Shown: positions 7,257 through 14,896 of the stretch, in pieces
Layout: every line of letters starts with the position of its first letter
How positions within the stretch are numbered: the first letter of the stretch is position 1
NCBI GenBank assembly: GCA_022562475.1
Contig: JADFPD010000016.1
Span: forward strand, 1-32,640
From: Chloroflexota bacterium
GTDB taxonomy: Bacteria; Chloroflexota; Dehalococcoidia; Lucifugimonadales; UBA3495
Direction: 5' to 3'
DNA length: 32,640 bases
The notes under the pieces: model-generated
The model's database searches: none
The model's input: the letters and a program-made list of their open reading frames with translations, nothing else
What the model was told of the DNA's origin: nothing
Made by a program: the position numbers and the translations under genes

Positions 7257-8204
7257 TTAATCAACCGTGGCCGCGGCCTGTCCCAATAGCCTCATGGTCC
7301 GGTCGAGTGACGCCGCCCGGTCGGCGCCGGCGGTGATGGGCGAGGCCAGCACCTCCGTCGCGCCCATGGCGAACAGCTCTTGGATGCCCTGGGCGCAGGT
7401 CTCTTCATCGCCCCAGATGACCACGCCGTCGATCATGGCGTCGCTCCATTCGCCGCTCTTGGCCTCGGGAAACCCCGACTCGATCAGCATGTTCTGGTAG
7501 TAGGGCAGCCTGGGGTTCATGATCTGTTCCCGCACCGCGGCCCGGACCTCTTCCGGGTTGTCGTGCACGCACACCGGGGCGTGGGCGATGAGCGGCGGCA
7601 CGGAGCGCCCGGCCTCTTTGGCGCCCTTCTCCATGGCCGGAATAGCCACATCTCTCAGGAAGCTTCCGGGGCAGATCCAGCTTATCGCTCCGTCGGCGGT
7701 GGCCCCGCAGAGCTCGAAGGAACCCTTCCTCAGGGCCGAACCCATCACCTGGATGTCCAACGGACCGGGGATGGCCGCGTGGGCGGTATAGTGCTCTCCG
7801 TCGAAGTCCACCGAGCCGGTCTGGAGGATGCTCTTCAGTATCTGGATATATTCCCTGAGATGGGCCAAAGGTGCGTCGAACTCGATGCCCATCGACTCGA
7901 TGGTCGGGCGGTGGCTGGGTCCAACCCCCAACCGGAAACGGCCCGGCGCCAATTGGGCCACCACCTGGGCCTGCTGCACCATGACCAGCGGGTGGCGCGG
8001 GTAGGTGGGAACGATGGAGGTGCCCAGCTTGATCTTGGTGGTGGCAGCCGCCGATGCCGCGAAGCAGGTCATGCTGTCCAGGCTAACGCCGCCGGAGGTC
8101 ATCCAGGCGGCGTGCACGCCCAGTTCCTCGGCCCGCTGGATCTGGCCTTGGACTTCGGCAATCGTGTTGCCCCTCACCGCCGCGCCGACCAGTTTATCTG
8201 CCAT
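7257..8204 (-). CDS. LLM-class (luciferase-like) flavin/F420-dependent oxidoreductase
   Basis: 315-residue TIM-barrel enzyme of the bacterial luciferase/F420-dependent superfamily. Typical marks are AEELGVHAAWM early, TTKIKLGTSIVPTYPRHP (the strand with the cis-peptide region), LAPGRFRLGVGPSH, and TADGAISWICP. Whether FMN or F420 is used cannot be settled from the sequence. ATG at 8204 has CGGAG about 7 nt upstream. First gene of a two-gene operon with the GMC oxidoreductase. This is one of four luciferase-like proteins in the window; they are divergent paralogues, not recent copies. Confidence 0.92.
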   Translation of the reverse strand: MADKLVGAAVRGNTIAEVQGQIQRAEELGVHAAWMTSGGVSLDSMTCFAASAAATTKIKLGTSIVPTYPRHPLVMVQQAQVVAQLAPGRFRLGVGPSHRPTIESMGIEFDAPLAHLREYIQILKSILQTGSVDFDGEHYTAHAAIPGPLDIQVMGSALRKGSFELCGATADGAISWICPGSFLRDVAIPAMEKGAKEAGRSVPPLIAHAPVCVHDNPEEVRAAVREQIMNPRLPYYQNMLIESGFPEAKSGEWSDAMIDGVVIWGDEETCAQGIQELFAMGATEVLASPITAGADRAASLDRTMRLLGQAAATVD

Positions 8205-8466
8205 GGTTGCACTCCGTAATTATTGGTGTTGTCTCAAAAATAGATTTGGCCGCGTGATTGGTCCATTTATGCCCCATTCTGTCACCCTGAGAGAAGCGAA
8301 GGGTCTCATTGTTCTCGGTTAGTACTAAATTTAGCAACGAGATTCTTCGGCTGCGGTCTCAGAATGACAGTTTTAAGGCAACTCCGTTCTTATGCGATGT
8401 TTGGTTCGGGCCAAGGAAACCATGCCTGGAGTGGGGTGTCAAGCGTGGGGAGGCAGCTGACAGCTA
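8205..8466. other. Intergenic region holding a REP-like inverted repeat
   Basis: No gene is supportable. The stretch holds the inverted repeat at 8279-8370. Near its right end a run of CAGCTGACAGC / TATCAGCCGTCAGC / TTTCAGC-like near-repeats leads into the stop codon of the sugar dehydrogenase gene. Confidence 0.5.
8279..8370. repeat. REP/MITE-like imperfect inverted repeat
   Basis: The left arm begins CTGTCACCCTGAG, then GAAGCGAAGGGTCTC. The right arm ends with the near-complement GAGATTCTTCGG..GGTCTCAGAATGACAG. Both arms are about 30 nt and enclose about 30 nt of unrelated, AT-richer sequence. From memory, elements with TCATTCTGAG..GAAGAATCTC arms are common intergenic repeats in several bacterial groups, including Chloroflexota. 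No transposase is inside, so if mobile it depends on an enzyme elsewhere. Confidence 0.65.
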
Positions 8467-9648
8467 TCAGCCGTCAGCTTTCAGCAGGTAGATGCCGCCG
8501 CGCAGGGTGACGACGTAGATCTCGCCGCCTCGGTCTTCCCCGAAAGACGTGATCATGATTCCGGAGTCAATCAACAACGAGTGCCCAGTCACTTCGCCGT
8601 TCTCGAACCGGAAGCCGAGCACCTCTCCCGAGCAGAAATCTCCGTATATGTAGGTCCCTGTCAGAGAAGGTATGTCCTTTCCCCGGTACACGTACCCGCC
8701 GATCACCGAACAACCTTTGTCGGCGCTGTACTCGATCACCGGCAGCAGAGTGCCGGTAGGGTCGCATCCGGTGCGTGGGGAGAAGCAGTGGGCGCCTTCG
8801 AGGGTGTTCCAGCCGTAATTGCCGCCCCTTTGGACCAGGTCAACCTCTTCGTAACTGTTCTGGCCCACGTCGCCGGTCCAGAGGTCGCCGTTCTCCCGGT
8901 CGAAGGAGAACCGCCAGGGATTCCTTAGCCCATAGGCCCAGATCTCCCCTCTCGCGTCCGTGGCGTCCACAAAGGGGTTGCCGGGCGGCACCCGGTAGCC
9001 CTGGTCCGGCCCGATCCCTGAAACATCGATTCGCAAGATGGACCCCAGCAAGGTGGATGTGTTCTGGCCGTTGCCCCGCGGGTCGCCGCCCGAGCCGCCG
9101 TCGCCCAGAGCGATGTACAACATGCGGTCCGGTCCAAAGCCGAGCTGCCCGCCGTTGTGGTTCTGAAACGGCTGGGGAACTACCAGCACCTTCAGCTCAC
9201 TTTCCGCTTCCGCCAAGCCGGCGGGGGACACCGTGAACCTTGAAATCACGGACCGACGGGGGCTGGCGGCCGAATAGTAGACGTAAAAGTGACCGTTGGC
9301 CTCGAAATCGGGGTCGAAGGCCAACCCCAAAAGGCCCTCCTCATTTCCAGCGGTGCTCACCTGGCTTCGAATGTCCAAAAACACCGCGGCGGCCGACGGT
9401 TCCGGTCTGATGGTGAAGGACATCACCCGGCCGGTCTGCTCGGTCACGAAAAAGCGCTCGCCCGCCTGGACCAGATTGGTCAACCGGCTGAACTCCAAGT
9501 CCTCAAAAACCCTTTGCAGGCGCAATTCCGGCAGGCCGGCCGAAAGAGTGGGTCCTGTGGTCGAAGCCCCGCCGCAGGCCACAGCCAACACCAGCGCCGT
9601 GACGGAGACGGCGATTGCCAAGAGAGTTCTGCGCTTACGATCGGCCAT
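8467..9648 (-). CDS. PQQ-dependent aldose sugar dehydrogenase-like lipoprotein
   Basis: 393-residue six-bladed propeller of the soluble glucose dehydrogenase/aldose sugar dehydrogenase family. The N-terminus is a lipoprotein signal (KRR, hydrophobic stretch, lipobox AVAC, Cys25), which places it outside the membrane. Family motifs are GNEEGLLGLAFDPDF (residues about 101-115), FQNHNGGQLGFG (His164, the presumed catalytic base), and ALGDGGSGGDP. The later block is GLRNPWRFSFD, DVGQNSYEEVD and NYGWNTLEG. Known members oxidise sugars with PQQ; some homologues are only structural. No pqq genes are nearby. It diverges from a methyltransferase gene. Confidence 0.9.
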   Translation of the reverse strand: MADRKRRTLLAIAVSVTALVLAVACGGASTTGPTLSAGLPELRLQRVFEDLEFSRLTNLVQAGERFFVTEQTGRVMSFTIRPEPSAAAVFLDIRSQVSTAGNEEGLLGLAFDPDFEANGHFYVYYSAASPRRSVISRFTVSPAGLAEAESELKVLVVPQPFQNHNGGQLGFGPDRMLYIALGDGGSGGDPRGNGQNTSTLLGSILRIDVSGIGPDQGYRVPPGNPFVDATDARGEIWAYGLRNPWRFSFDRENGDLWTGDVGQNSYEEVDLVQRGGNYGWNTLEGAHCFSPRTGCDPTGTLLPVIEYSADKGCSVIGGYVYRGKDIPSLTGTYIYGDFCSGEVLGFRFENGEVTGHSLLIDSGIMITSFGEDRGGEIYVVTLRGGIYLLKADG

Positions 9649-9769
9649 AGAGGGTATTCTACCCGCATCGTCCCGGGAATCGTGAGATTGAGCCTACAGC
9701 CAGGCACGGTTACAATCTCTAAGAATACGAAAACGCAACGAGTCGCCAACGAGTTGCTAAAGAGGAAAC

Positions 9770-10585
9770 ATGAGCGCAACCCAACGCTGGACAGAAATGA
9801 TTCGGGCGGAGCATGCCCAATCGGACAGTATGCGCAAGGATGAGCCGCCCGCGGACTCATGGAGCAACTCTGCCCAGCAGTTTCGGGCCGATCCCAGGCG
9901 CACCGACGACGGTCTGTTGAACCATCTTCGGCAGTTGGTCACGCCGGAACAGGTGGTCCTGGACGTGGGCGCCGGCGGCGGGCGGCTGGCGCTGCCATTG
10001 GCCCTCGTCGCCCAGAAGGTGATCGCCGTTGAGCCGTCGCCCAGCATGTGCCGGGTACTGCGGGAAACGGCTGCCGAGTTCGATGTCCGAAACGTGGATG
10101 TGGTCGAGTCGGGTTGGCTGGAAGCCGAGGTGGGGCAGGCGGACGTGGCTATCTGCGCCCATGTTCTCTACGTCATCCAGGACATCGAGGCCTTCGTCAG
10201 AAAAATGGAAAGACATGCCGGTCTGGTGTTGGCCGTGCTGTACCAAGCGCCTCCCCAGTCACAGGTCTATCGCCTCTGGGAGCCGGTGCACGGCGTGCCG
10301 CGTCTTCCCCTGCCCAGCCTTCCCGAGTTTTTGGAGGTGCTGGAGCAGTTGGGGGTCGCGCCGGACGTCGAAGTGGTCCGCACCGAGCGTAACCGGGGGT
10401 ACGACAGCCTGGAAACGGCCAAAGAGCAACTGGCCCGCCGCCTATACGTCACCCCCGAGTCGCCGGAGATGGCACGCCTGGAGGCGCTGCTGCCCCAAGT
10501 CCTGGAAGAAAAAGACGGCGGCTTCTCGATCAAAGGCGCGATTCACCTAGAACCGCGGGTGATCTCTTGGCGGCCCGGAGCCTAA
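9770..10585 (+). CDS. Class I SAM-dependent methyltransferase
   Basis: 271-residue Rossmann-fold methyltransferase. Motif I VLDVGAGGGRLALPLA lies at about residues 63-78, followed by VIAVEPSPSMC (acidic residue at the end of strand 2). DVAICAHVLYVIQDIEAFV is the post-II/III region of the methyltransferase-11/25 type. ATG at 9770 is preceded by AGAGGAAAC. No substrate-specific features are visible in the C-terminal part. It is a single gene, divergent from the sugar dehydrogenase and convergent with the epoxide hydrolase. Confidence 0.9.
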   Translation: MSATQRWTEMIRAEHAQSDSMRKDEPPADSWSNSAQQFRADPRRTDDGLLNHLRQLVTPEQVVLDVGAGGGRLALPLALVAQKVIAVEPSPSMCRVLRETAAEFDVRNVDVVESGWLEAEVGQADVAICAHVLYVIQDIEAFVRKMERHAGLVLAVLYQAPPQSQVYRLWEPVHGVPRLPLPSLPEFLEVLEQLGVAPDVEVVRTERNRGYDSLETAKEQLARRLYVTPESPEMARLEALLPQVLEEKDGGFSIKGAIHLEPRVISWRPGA

Positions 10586-10646
10586 CCGGCGGGGGGTTTG
10601 GTGGGTGTATCGATTCTCATGAGACCCGTAGCGGATTCGGTGGGGG

Positions 10647-11798
10647 TTACCGCAGCGGCCGGAAGAAGTCGCGGATATCCTCCACCAACCTGGCCGGTTC
10701 CTCCAACGCGGCGAAGTGTCCGCCGGCGGGCATGACCGTCCATTGCCGCACGTTGTAGGAGCGCTCGGCCCATTCCCGGGGCGGAACGCTGATCTCGGCG
10801 GGGAATACAGCGATGCCGCAAGGCACCTCGATCTTTTCGTCCTTAGCCATGTCCCAGGGTTTTCGGAGCGTCTCGTAGTAGAGCTTAGTCGACGAGCCGA
10901 TCGTTTGGGTGACCCAGTAGATGGTGATGGTGGTTAGAAGTTCGTCCTTGGTGAACCGCTTTTCCACGTCGCCTCCGCAATCGCTCCACGCCCGGTACTT
11001 CTCCACGATCCAGGCGGCCAGCCCGGCGGGTGAGTCGTTCAAGCCGTAGGAGAGGGTCTGGGGCTTAGTGCCCTGGATGTGGGAGTAGCCTCCCTCGGCG
11101 GCCAGCCAGTCTCTCCTCTGCTGGATCAGGCCCTTCTCTGCTTGCGAGAGTTCCCGCGAGCCGGGACCCAAGTATGGATTTGGCCGGGTGACTGATGTCG
11201 AATGAATACCGATGACCTTGTCGCCGTGGGAGAGACCCAGTTTGGCGGTGACGCTGGCGCCCCAGTCGCCGCCTTGGGCCCCGAACCGCTGATAACCCAG
11301 GTTCTCGGACATCAATTTGGCCCAGATATCACCAACGGCGAGTACATCCAGCCCGCGTTCGGTGGCGTGGCCGGAGAACCCGTAGCCGGGCATCGACGGC
11401 ACCACGACATCGAAGGCGTCGGCCGGCTCGCCGCCGTGGCCGGCCGGGTCGCTGAGGAGTGGGATGATCTTGTGCATCTCGAAAAAGGTGCCGGGCCAGC
11501 CGTGGGTGACCACCAGCGGGATGGGGTCCGGTCCCTTGCCCTTCTCGTGGATGAAGTGGATGTCCAGGCCGTCGACCTCGGTCTTGAAGTGGGAGAAAGA
11601 GTTGATCAGCCTTTCTTGGGCACGCCAATCGAACTTGGTGCGCCAATATTCCACCAACTCCTTGACGTAGTCCAGATTGCTCCCATAGTCCCAATCCGTG
11701 CCGGGCAGTTCGTCCGGCCAACGGGTGTGCTCCAGCCGGGACTTCAGGTCGTCTAAGACCGAGTCCGGCACATCAATCTTGAACGGTTGGACCGCCAT
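10647..11798 (-). CDS. Epoxide hydrolase, microsomal/juvenile-hormone type (EHN domain plus alpha/beta hydrolase)
   Basis: 383-residue protein starting at ATG 11798 (MAVQPFKIDVPDSVLDDLKS), where AGGAGGG lies a few nt upstream. A longer in-frame start at 11900 has no such site and would overlap the previous gene. The N-terminal EHN region (residues 5-110, RLEHTRWPDE, WDYGSNLDYVKELVEYWR) is followed by the hydrolase fold. Key elements are oxyanion motif HGWPG (99-103), nucleophile Asp178 in AQGGDWGA, and His361 in AGGHFAALE. The family opens epoxides to diols through an alkyl-enzyme ester. Last gene of the minus-strand run SRAP-MFS-CMD-epoxide hydrolase, 22 nt after the CMD gene. Confidence 0.93.
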   Translation of the reverse strand: MAVQPFKIDVPDSVLDDLKSRLEHTRWPDELPGTDWDYGSNLDYVKELVEYWRTKFDWRAQERLINSFSHFKTEVDGLDIHFIHEKGKGPDPIPLVVTHGWPGTFFEMHKIIPLLSDPAGHGGEPADAFDVVVPSMPGYGFSGHATERGLDVLAVGDIWAKLMSENLGYQRFGAQGGDWGASVTAKLGLSHGDKVIGIHSTSVTRPNPYLGPGSRELSQAEKGLIQQRRDWLAAEGGYSHIQGTKPQTLSYGLNDSPAGLAAWIVEKYRAWSDCGGDVEKRFTKDELLTTITIYWVTQTIGSSTKLYYETLRKPWDMAKDEKIEVPCGIAVFPAEISVPPREWAERSYNVRQWTVMPAGGHFAALEEPARLVEDIRDFFRPLR

Positions 11799-11820
11799 CT
11801 CTGCTCCCTCCTGAATCGGG

Positions 11821-12378
11821 TTAAGCGGGTAGCACCGGTTCGGTGCGGTTGGCCGGCAACTCGGAGTCAAAGGCGTTGACGGCGAAGGCCAGAAGGGCAT
11901 AGTTGCCCATCGTCAGTGTGAGCTCGATCAGGCCCTGCGTGCCGAACTGTTCTATCCCCGATTGGAACGCGCCGCGGCTCACGCGGTGGGTGCGGAAGTA
12001 TTCCTGGCCGTAGTTGATGACGGCGGCTTCGTCGGGGGCCAAGGAGGGAAGCTCTTTCCGGTCTCTAAGGGCGTCCACCACGGCGTCGGGCACTCCGGCG
12101 GCACGGGCGGCGGCGGCATGGGCATTCCAGATGTACATGCAGTCGTTCTCTCGGGCCGTGACCAGCATAGCCAGTTCCAAAACCTTGGCCGACAATGAAG
12201 AATCGTTGCGAAGGTATTGGTTCAGCGCCGTGGCCAATTGTTGGGCTTTAGGCACGTGGAACAATATTGAACCGGGTCCGACCAAAGGCACCGAGCCCGC
12301 ATTTGCGACGATCTGGTCAAATTCGGCGGTCTGGTTGCTGGGAACGGTCTCTCTGGTTGCGGCTGGGATCCTTGCCAT
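11821..12378 (-). CDS. Carboxymuconolactone decarboxylase (CMD) family protein without second active-site Cys
   Basis: 185-residue CMD-fold protein. The motif region reads TARENDC80MYIWNAH87. The Cys-to-His spacing of seven matches AhpD-type proteins, but the position of the second Cys (or Sec in the two CxxU proteins of this window) is Ile83. It therefore cannot form a CxxC disulfide, and is closer to decarboxylase/hydrolase-like CMD members. ATG at 12378 is preceded by AGGAG with a 6-nt spacer. Between an MFS carrier (85 nt upstream) and the epoxide hydrolase (22 nt downstream), so probably in a catabolic operon (inference). Confidence 0.88.
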   Translation of the reverse strand: MARIPAATRETVPSNQTAEFDQIVANAGSVPLVGPGSILFHVPKAQQLATALNQYLRNDSSLSAKVLELAMLVTARENDCMYIWNAHAAAARAAGVPDAVVDALRDRKELPSLAPDEAAVINYGQEYFRTHRVSRGAFQSGIEQFGTQGLIELTLTMGNYALLAFAVNAFDSELPANRTEPVLPA

Positions 12379-12463
12379 ATCAGTCTCCTGGGGTGGGCGG
12401 TTTGGGCGTGAACATGGAGCTCAAGCGTGACGGCCTTAAAGGTACGCGCCAGGTTTTGGGTTG

Positions 12464-13723
12464 TCAATCTGGCTTGGAGGGCGCCTGTGACGTTCTGACG
12501 GAGGATTCTGAGACGTTCCGGGGCAGCAGGACGCCCGCCAGAATAAGAGCCCATGAGGCGGCGGAGGCGATGGCCAACCCCGGGATGAACGAGCCTGACA
12601 GATCGCGCAGGCCGCCCACCAGGATGGGCGAAACGAACATGGCGAAGCCTGAAAAGGTCAGGATCGAGCCCCAGATCACGGCCACTCTTTCCGGCGTAAT
12701 TCCGGCCATTCGCATGGGCAGGGTAAGCAGCGTGGGCACGTAGAACCATGAACCGATGCCCAAGATGATGACTGCCGGATAGATCAGGGCCGGCCCGGGG
12801 AGTAGAAATGCGCCCAGCCCGCCCAGTCCGGCCAGCAGGCCTGAGGCGACAAATAGAGGTCTGGGCGACGACACCCGTAACGCAACGACCCCGCCGGCCA
12901 AGACGGCGAACACGCCAACCAAGGGCAGCATGCCGGTGATGAACCCAGCCTGGGACCGGGAGATGCCCCTGACTTCATAGTAGAAGGTAGGCAGCCAGCC
13001 GGTGAAAGCGGCGTATTGGACGAAGATGCCGGCGTCGGCTACCAGCAGGAGCACCACAGTGCGGTTGCGCAGCACCGCTCCGACCTCCCGAAGGGATATG
13101 CCGGCGCCGGTCATCGGGATGCCGCCCGAGTCCCTGGCCAAGACAAGCCAGGCCAAAAGACCGGCAACGCCGGGAAGGGCAAACATTGTCAGCGTCATCT
13201 GCCAGTCCATGACCTTCGCCAGCGGCGCGGCCGTGGCCACCGACAAGGCTATCCCCAGGCTCAATATAGCGGTGGTGAGGGCGTTCATCACCGTCACTTC
13301 CTTGGGCCGGAACCACTGCATCAACAAGGGGCCGGTGGCCGTGAAGATGAAGGCAATTCCCAGACCGGTCCCGGACCTGAGCAACAACAGGGTTATGAAA
13401 TTGGGGGCCCACCCAGACAGGGACACCAGGGACAAGGCAGCCCAACCGATGATGAACGACCGGCGCAGGCCGATGCGTCCGATCAGGATGCCGCCGGGCA
13501 GTCCCACCGCAGCCGCGACCAGAAGGGGCAAGGCCACCAGCAGTCCGGCCGTCGCCCGGTTGATGCTGTAGTCGTCAATGGCCAGGGTCAGGAGCGGCGA
13601 GACCGCAAAAAGATTGAGACCCACGCACAGGTGCCCAGCCAGCACCAATGCCGCCATAACGAACCGGTATCTGCTGTAGGGCGTTTCAGTCTCCGTGGTT
13701 ATGTCTTTGGAATCGTTGACCAT
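12464..13723 (-). CDS. MFS transporter (CynX/NimT-like)
   Basis: 419-residue major facilitator with about twelve hydrophobic spans. It starts with a short polar tail (MVNDSKDITTETETPYSRY) and then membrane segments. A motif-A-like loop is present between TM2 and TM3: GGILIGRIGLRR. No Shine-Dalgarno is obvious before the ATG at 13723; 8 nt separate it from the upstream SRAP stop, which fits translational coupling. The substrate is unknown. Position ahead of CMD and epoxide hydrolase genes suggests import of an organic compound (inference). Ends in TGA. Confidence 0.92.
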   Translation of the reverse strand: MVNDSKDITTETETPYSRYRFVMAALVLAGHLCVGLNLFAVSPLLTLAIDDYSINRATAGLLVALPLLVAAAVGLPGGILIGRIGLRRSFIIGWAALSLVSLSGWAPNFITLLLLRSGTGLGIAFIFTATGPLLMQWFRPKEVTVMNALTTAILSLGIALSVATAAPLAKVMDWQMTLTMFALPGVAGLLAWLVLARDSGGIPMTGAGISLREVGAVLRNRTVVLLLVADAGIFVQYAAFTGWLPTFYYEVRGISRSQAGFITGMLPLVGVFAVLAGGVVALRVSSPRPLFVASGLLAGLGGLGAFLLPGPALIYPAVIILGIGSWFYVPTLLTLPMRMAGITPERVAVIWGSILTFSGFAMFVSPILVGGLRDLSGSFIPGLAIASAASWALILAGVLLPRNVSESSVRTSQAPSKPD

Positions 13724-13731
13724 GGGATGAG

Positions 13732-14475
13732 CTAGGAGAATAAACGGCCGTTGGGAGGCGGTCCTTGGCGTTGCTCGCCGGGACCATTTGGACCGTCAGG
13801 CAGAGGCACGATGCACTCTGGTCCCTGGTTCTTCACCGAATTGACCGTTTCGGCCACGGGATGGGAGGTCAGGAGTTCGATGGGCGCCGGTATCAGTAAA
13901 GGCTCCAGGTTCTTGGGGTCTTCAGTCAGCGGGTCCAGCCACAGGGCCTGCGTCTCGTCGGACAAGATGACCGGCATGCGGTTGTGCAACGGTTGGATCA
14001 GTGGATTGGCCTCAGTTGTGATGATGGTGCATGACTTGACCACCTGTCCCTCAGGGGATTTCCACGTCTCCCATAGTCCGGCGAATGCCATGGGTTCGCC
14101 GCTCTTGGGGTAGATATAGCTTGGCAGCTTCCGGCCGCCCTCTTTCTTCCATTCGTAGAAACCGTTGGCCAGGACCAAGCAGCGCCGTTTTTTGAACGCC
14201 GCCCTAAAGGCCGGCTTGGTCGAGGCCGTTTCTCCAACGGCGTTGATCATACGTGCGCCAACCTTCAATTCTTTGGCCCAAAAGGGCACCAGGCCCCAGC
14301 GCATCAGCTCTCCGCGCCGTTGGCCGTCGTTGGTGACCGTCAACACAGACTGCGTGGGTGCGATGTTATATCTGGGCCCGTGATCGAAGAACTGGGGATC
14401 GGTGAACTCGGATAAAAACCCGAACCGGCCCTGAAGGTCGTCCAGGTTTGAAGTAAGGGTAAATCGGCCGCACAT
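13732..14475 (-). CDS. SRAP-domain protein (YedK/HMCES type), abasic-site DNA-protein crosslinker
   Basis: 247-residue SOS-response-associated peptidase family protein. The initiator Met is followed directly by catalytic Cys2 (MCGRFTLTS). The other signature residues are in place: Asn78 in MINAVGET, Glu108 in NGFYEWKK, and His164 in LHNRMPVIL. The family protects single-stranded DNA by forming a thiazolidine crosslink between Cys2 and abasic sites. The C-terminus has a Pro/Gly/Gln-rich tail (about 25 residues) beyond the domain. It is co-directional with the MFS gene; the link may be physical only. Confidence 0.95.
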   Translation of the reverse strand: MCGRFTLTSNLDDLQGRFGFLSEFTDPQFFDHGPRYNIAPTQSVLTVTNDGQRRGELMRWGLVPFWAKELKVGARMINAVGETASTKPAFRAAFKKRRCLVLANGFYEWKKEGGRKLPSYIYPKSGEPMAFAGLWETWKSPEGQVVKSCTIITTEANPLIQPLHNRMPVILSDETQALWLDPLTEDPKNLEPLLIPAPIELLTSHPVAETVNSVKNQGPECIVPLPDGPNGPGEQRQGPPPNGRLFS

Positions 14476-14896
14476 GATTTCAGGTTCCCTAATTACGAAT
14501 GAATAGGATTCCCAAAAAATAATAATCTCGCCGCGCTAGGTAAGCAACCCCGAGCCTTCGCCGCCCCTATCTGGCCCAAATGGGCCGGCGTGGCGAGCTT
14601 TCAAGGCCAACAAATGGACCATTATGGGTCACCATCCGGGTCCCGTGGAACTTCGGCGTTGCAACTATCGGTGTAACAATTACGTGGAGGGAGTGTGTAC
14701 TATTTTTGCCCTGGGTTGGGCACGAGGAATAGGCTACCAGTCGGCCTGTATATTATTACCAAATTGGCAGAGTGCCACAAATGAGATCGATGCTCTTTCG
14801 GGCGCATTCCTTAATGGCATTGGACATCACCACCGCATCCGCCGTTGACGGCAGTATCGTTTTCAACTGGCTATCCGAGTGCCCAGTGGCTGTCGG
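14476..14896. other. Intergenic region between divergent SRAP and kinase genes
   Basis: I find no supportable gene. A plus-strand frame at 14624-14848 has no family resemblance, odd composition and no ribosome-binding site. AT-rich patches at about 14510-14530 and 14750-14765 may hold the divergent promoters, but no clear -35/-10 pair stands out. Confidence 0.4.

Noticed and set aside
7380-8219. 279-residue plus-strand frame
   Set aside because: Antisense to the luciferase-like gene at 7257-8204; the His/Gly/Val/Asp-rich composition is typical of a GC-rich shadow frame.
13016-13735. 239-residue plus-strand frame
   Set aside because: Antisense to the MFS transporter; Gln/Gly/His-rich shadow with no domain.
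14624-14848. 74-residue plus-strand frame
   Set aside because: No ribosome-binding site and no recognisable pattern; several Cys/His residues are not arranged as a metal site.
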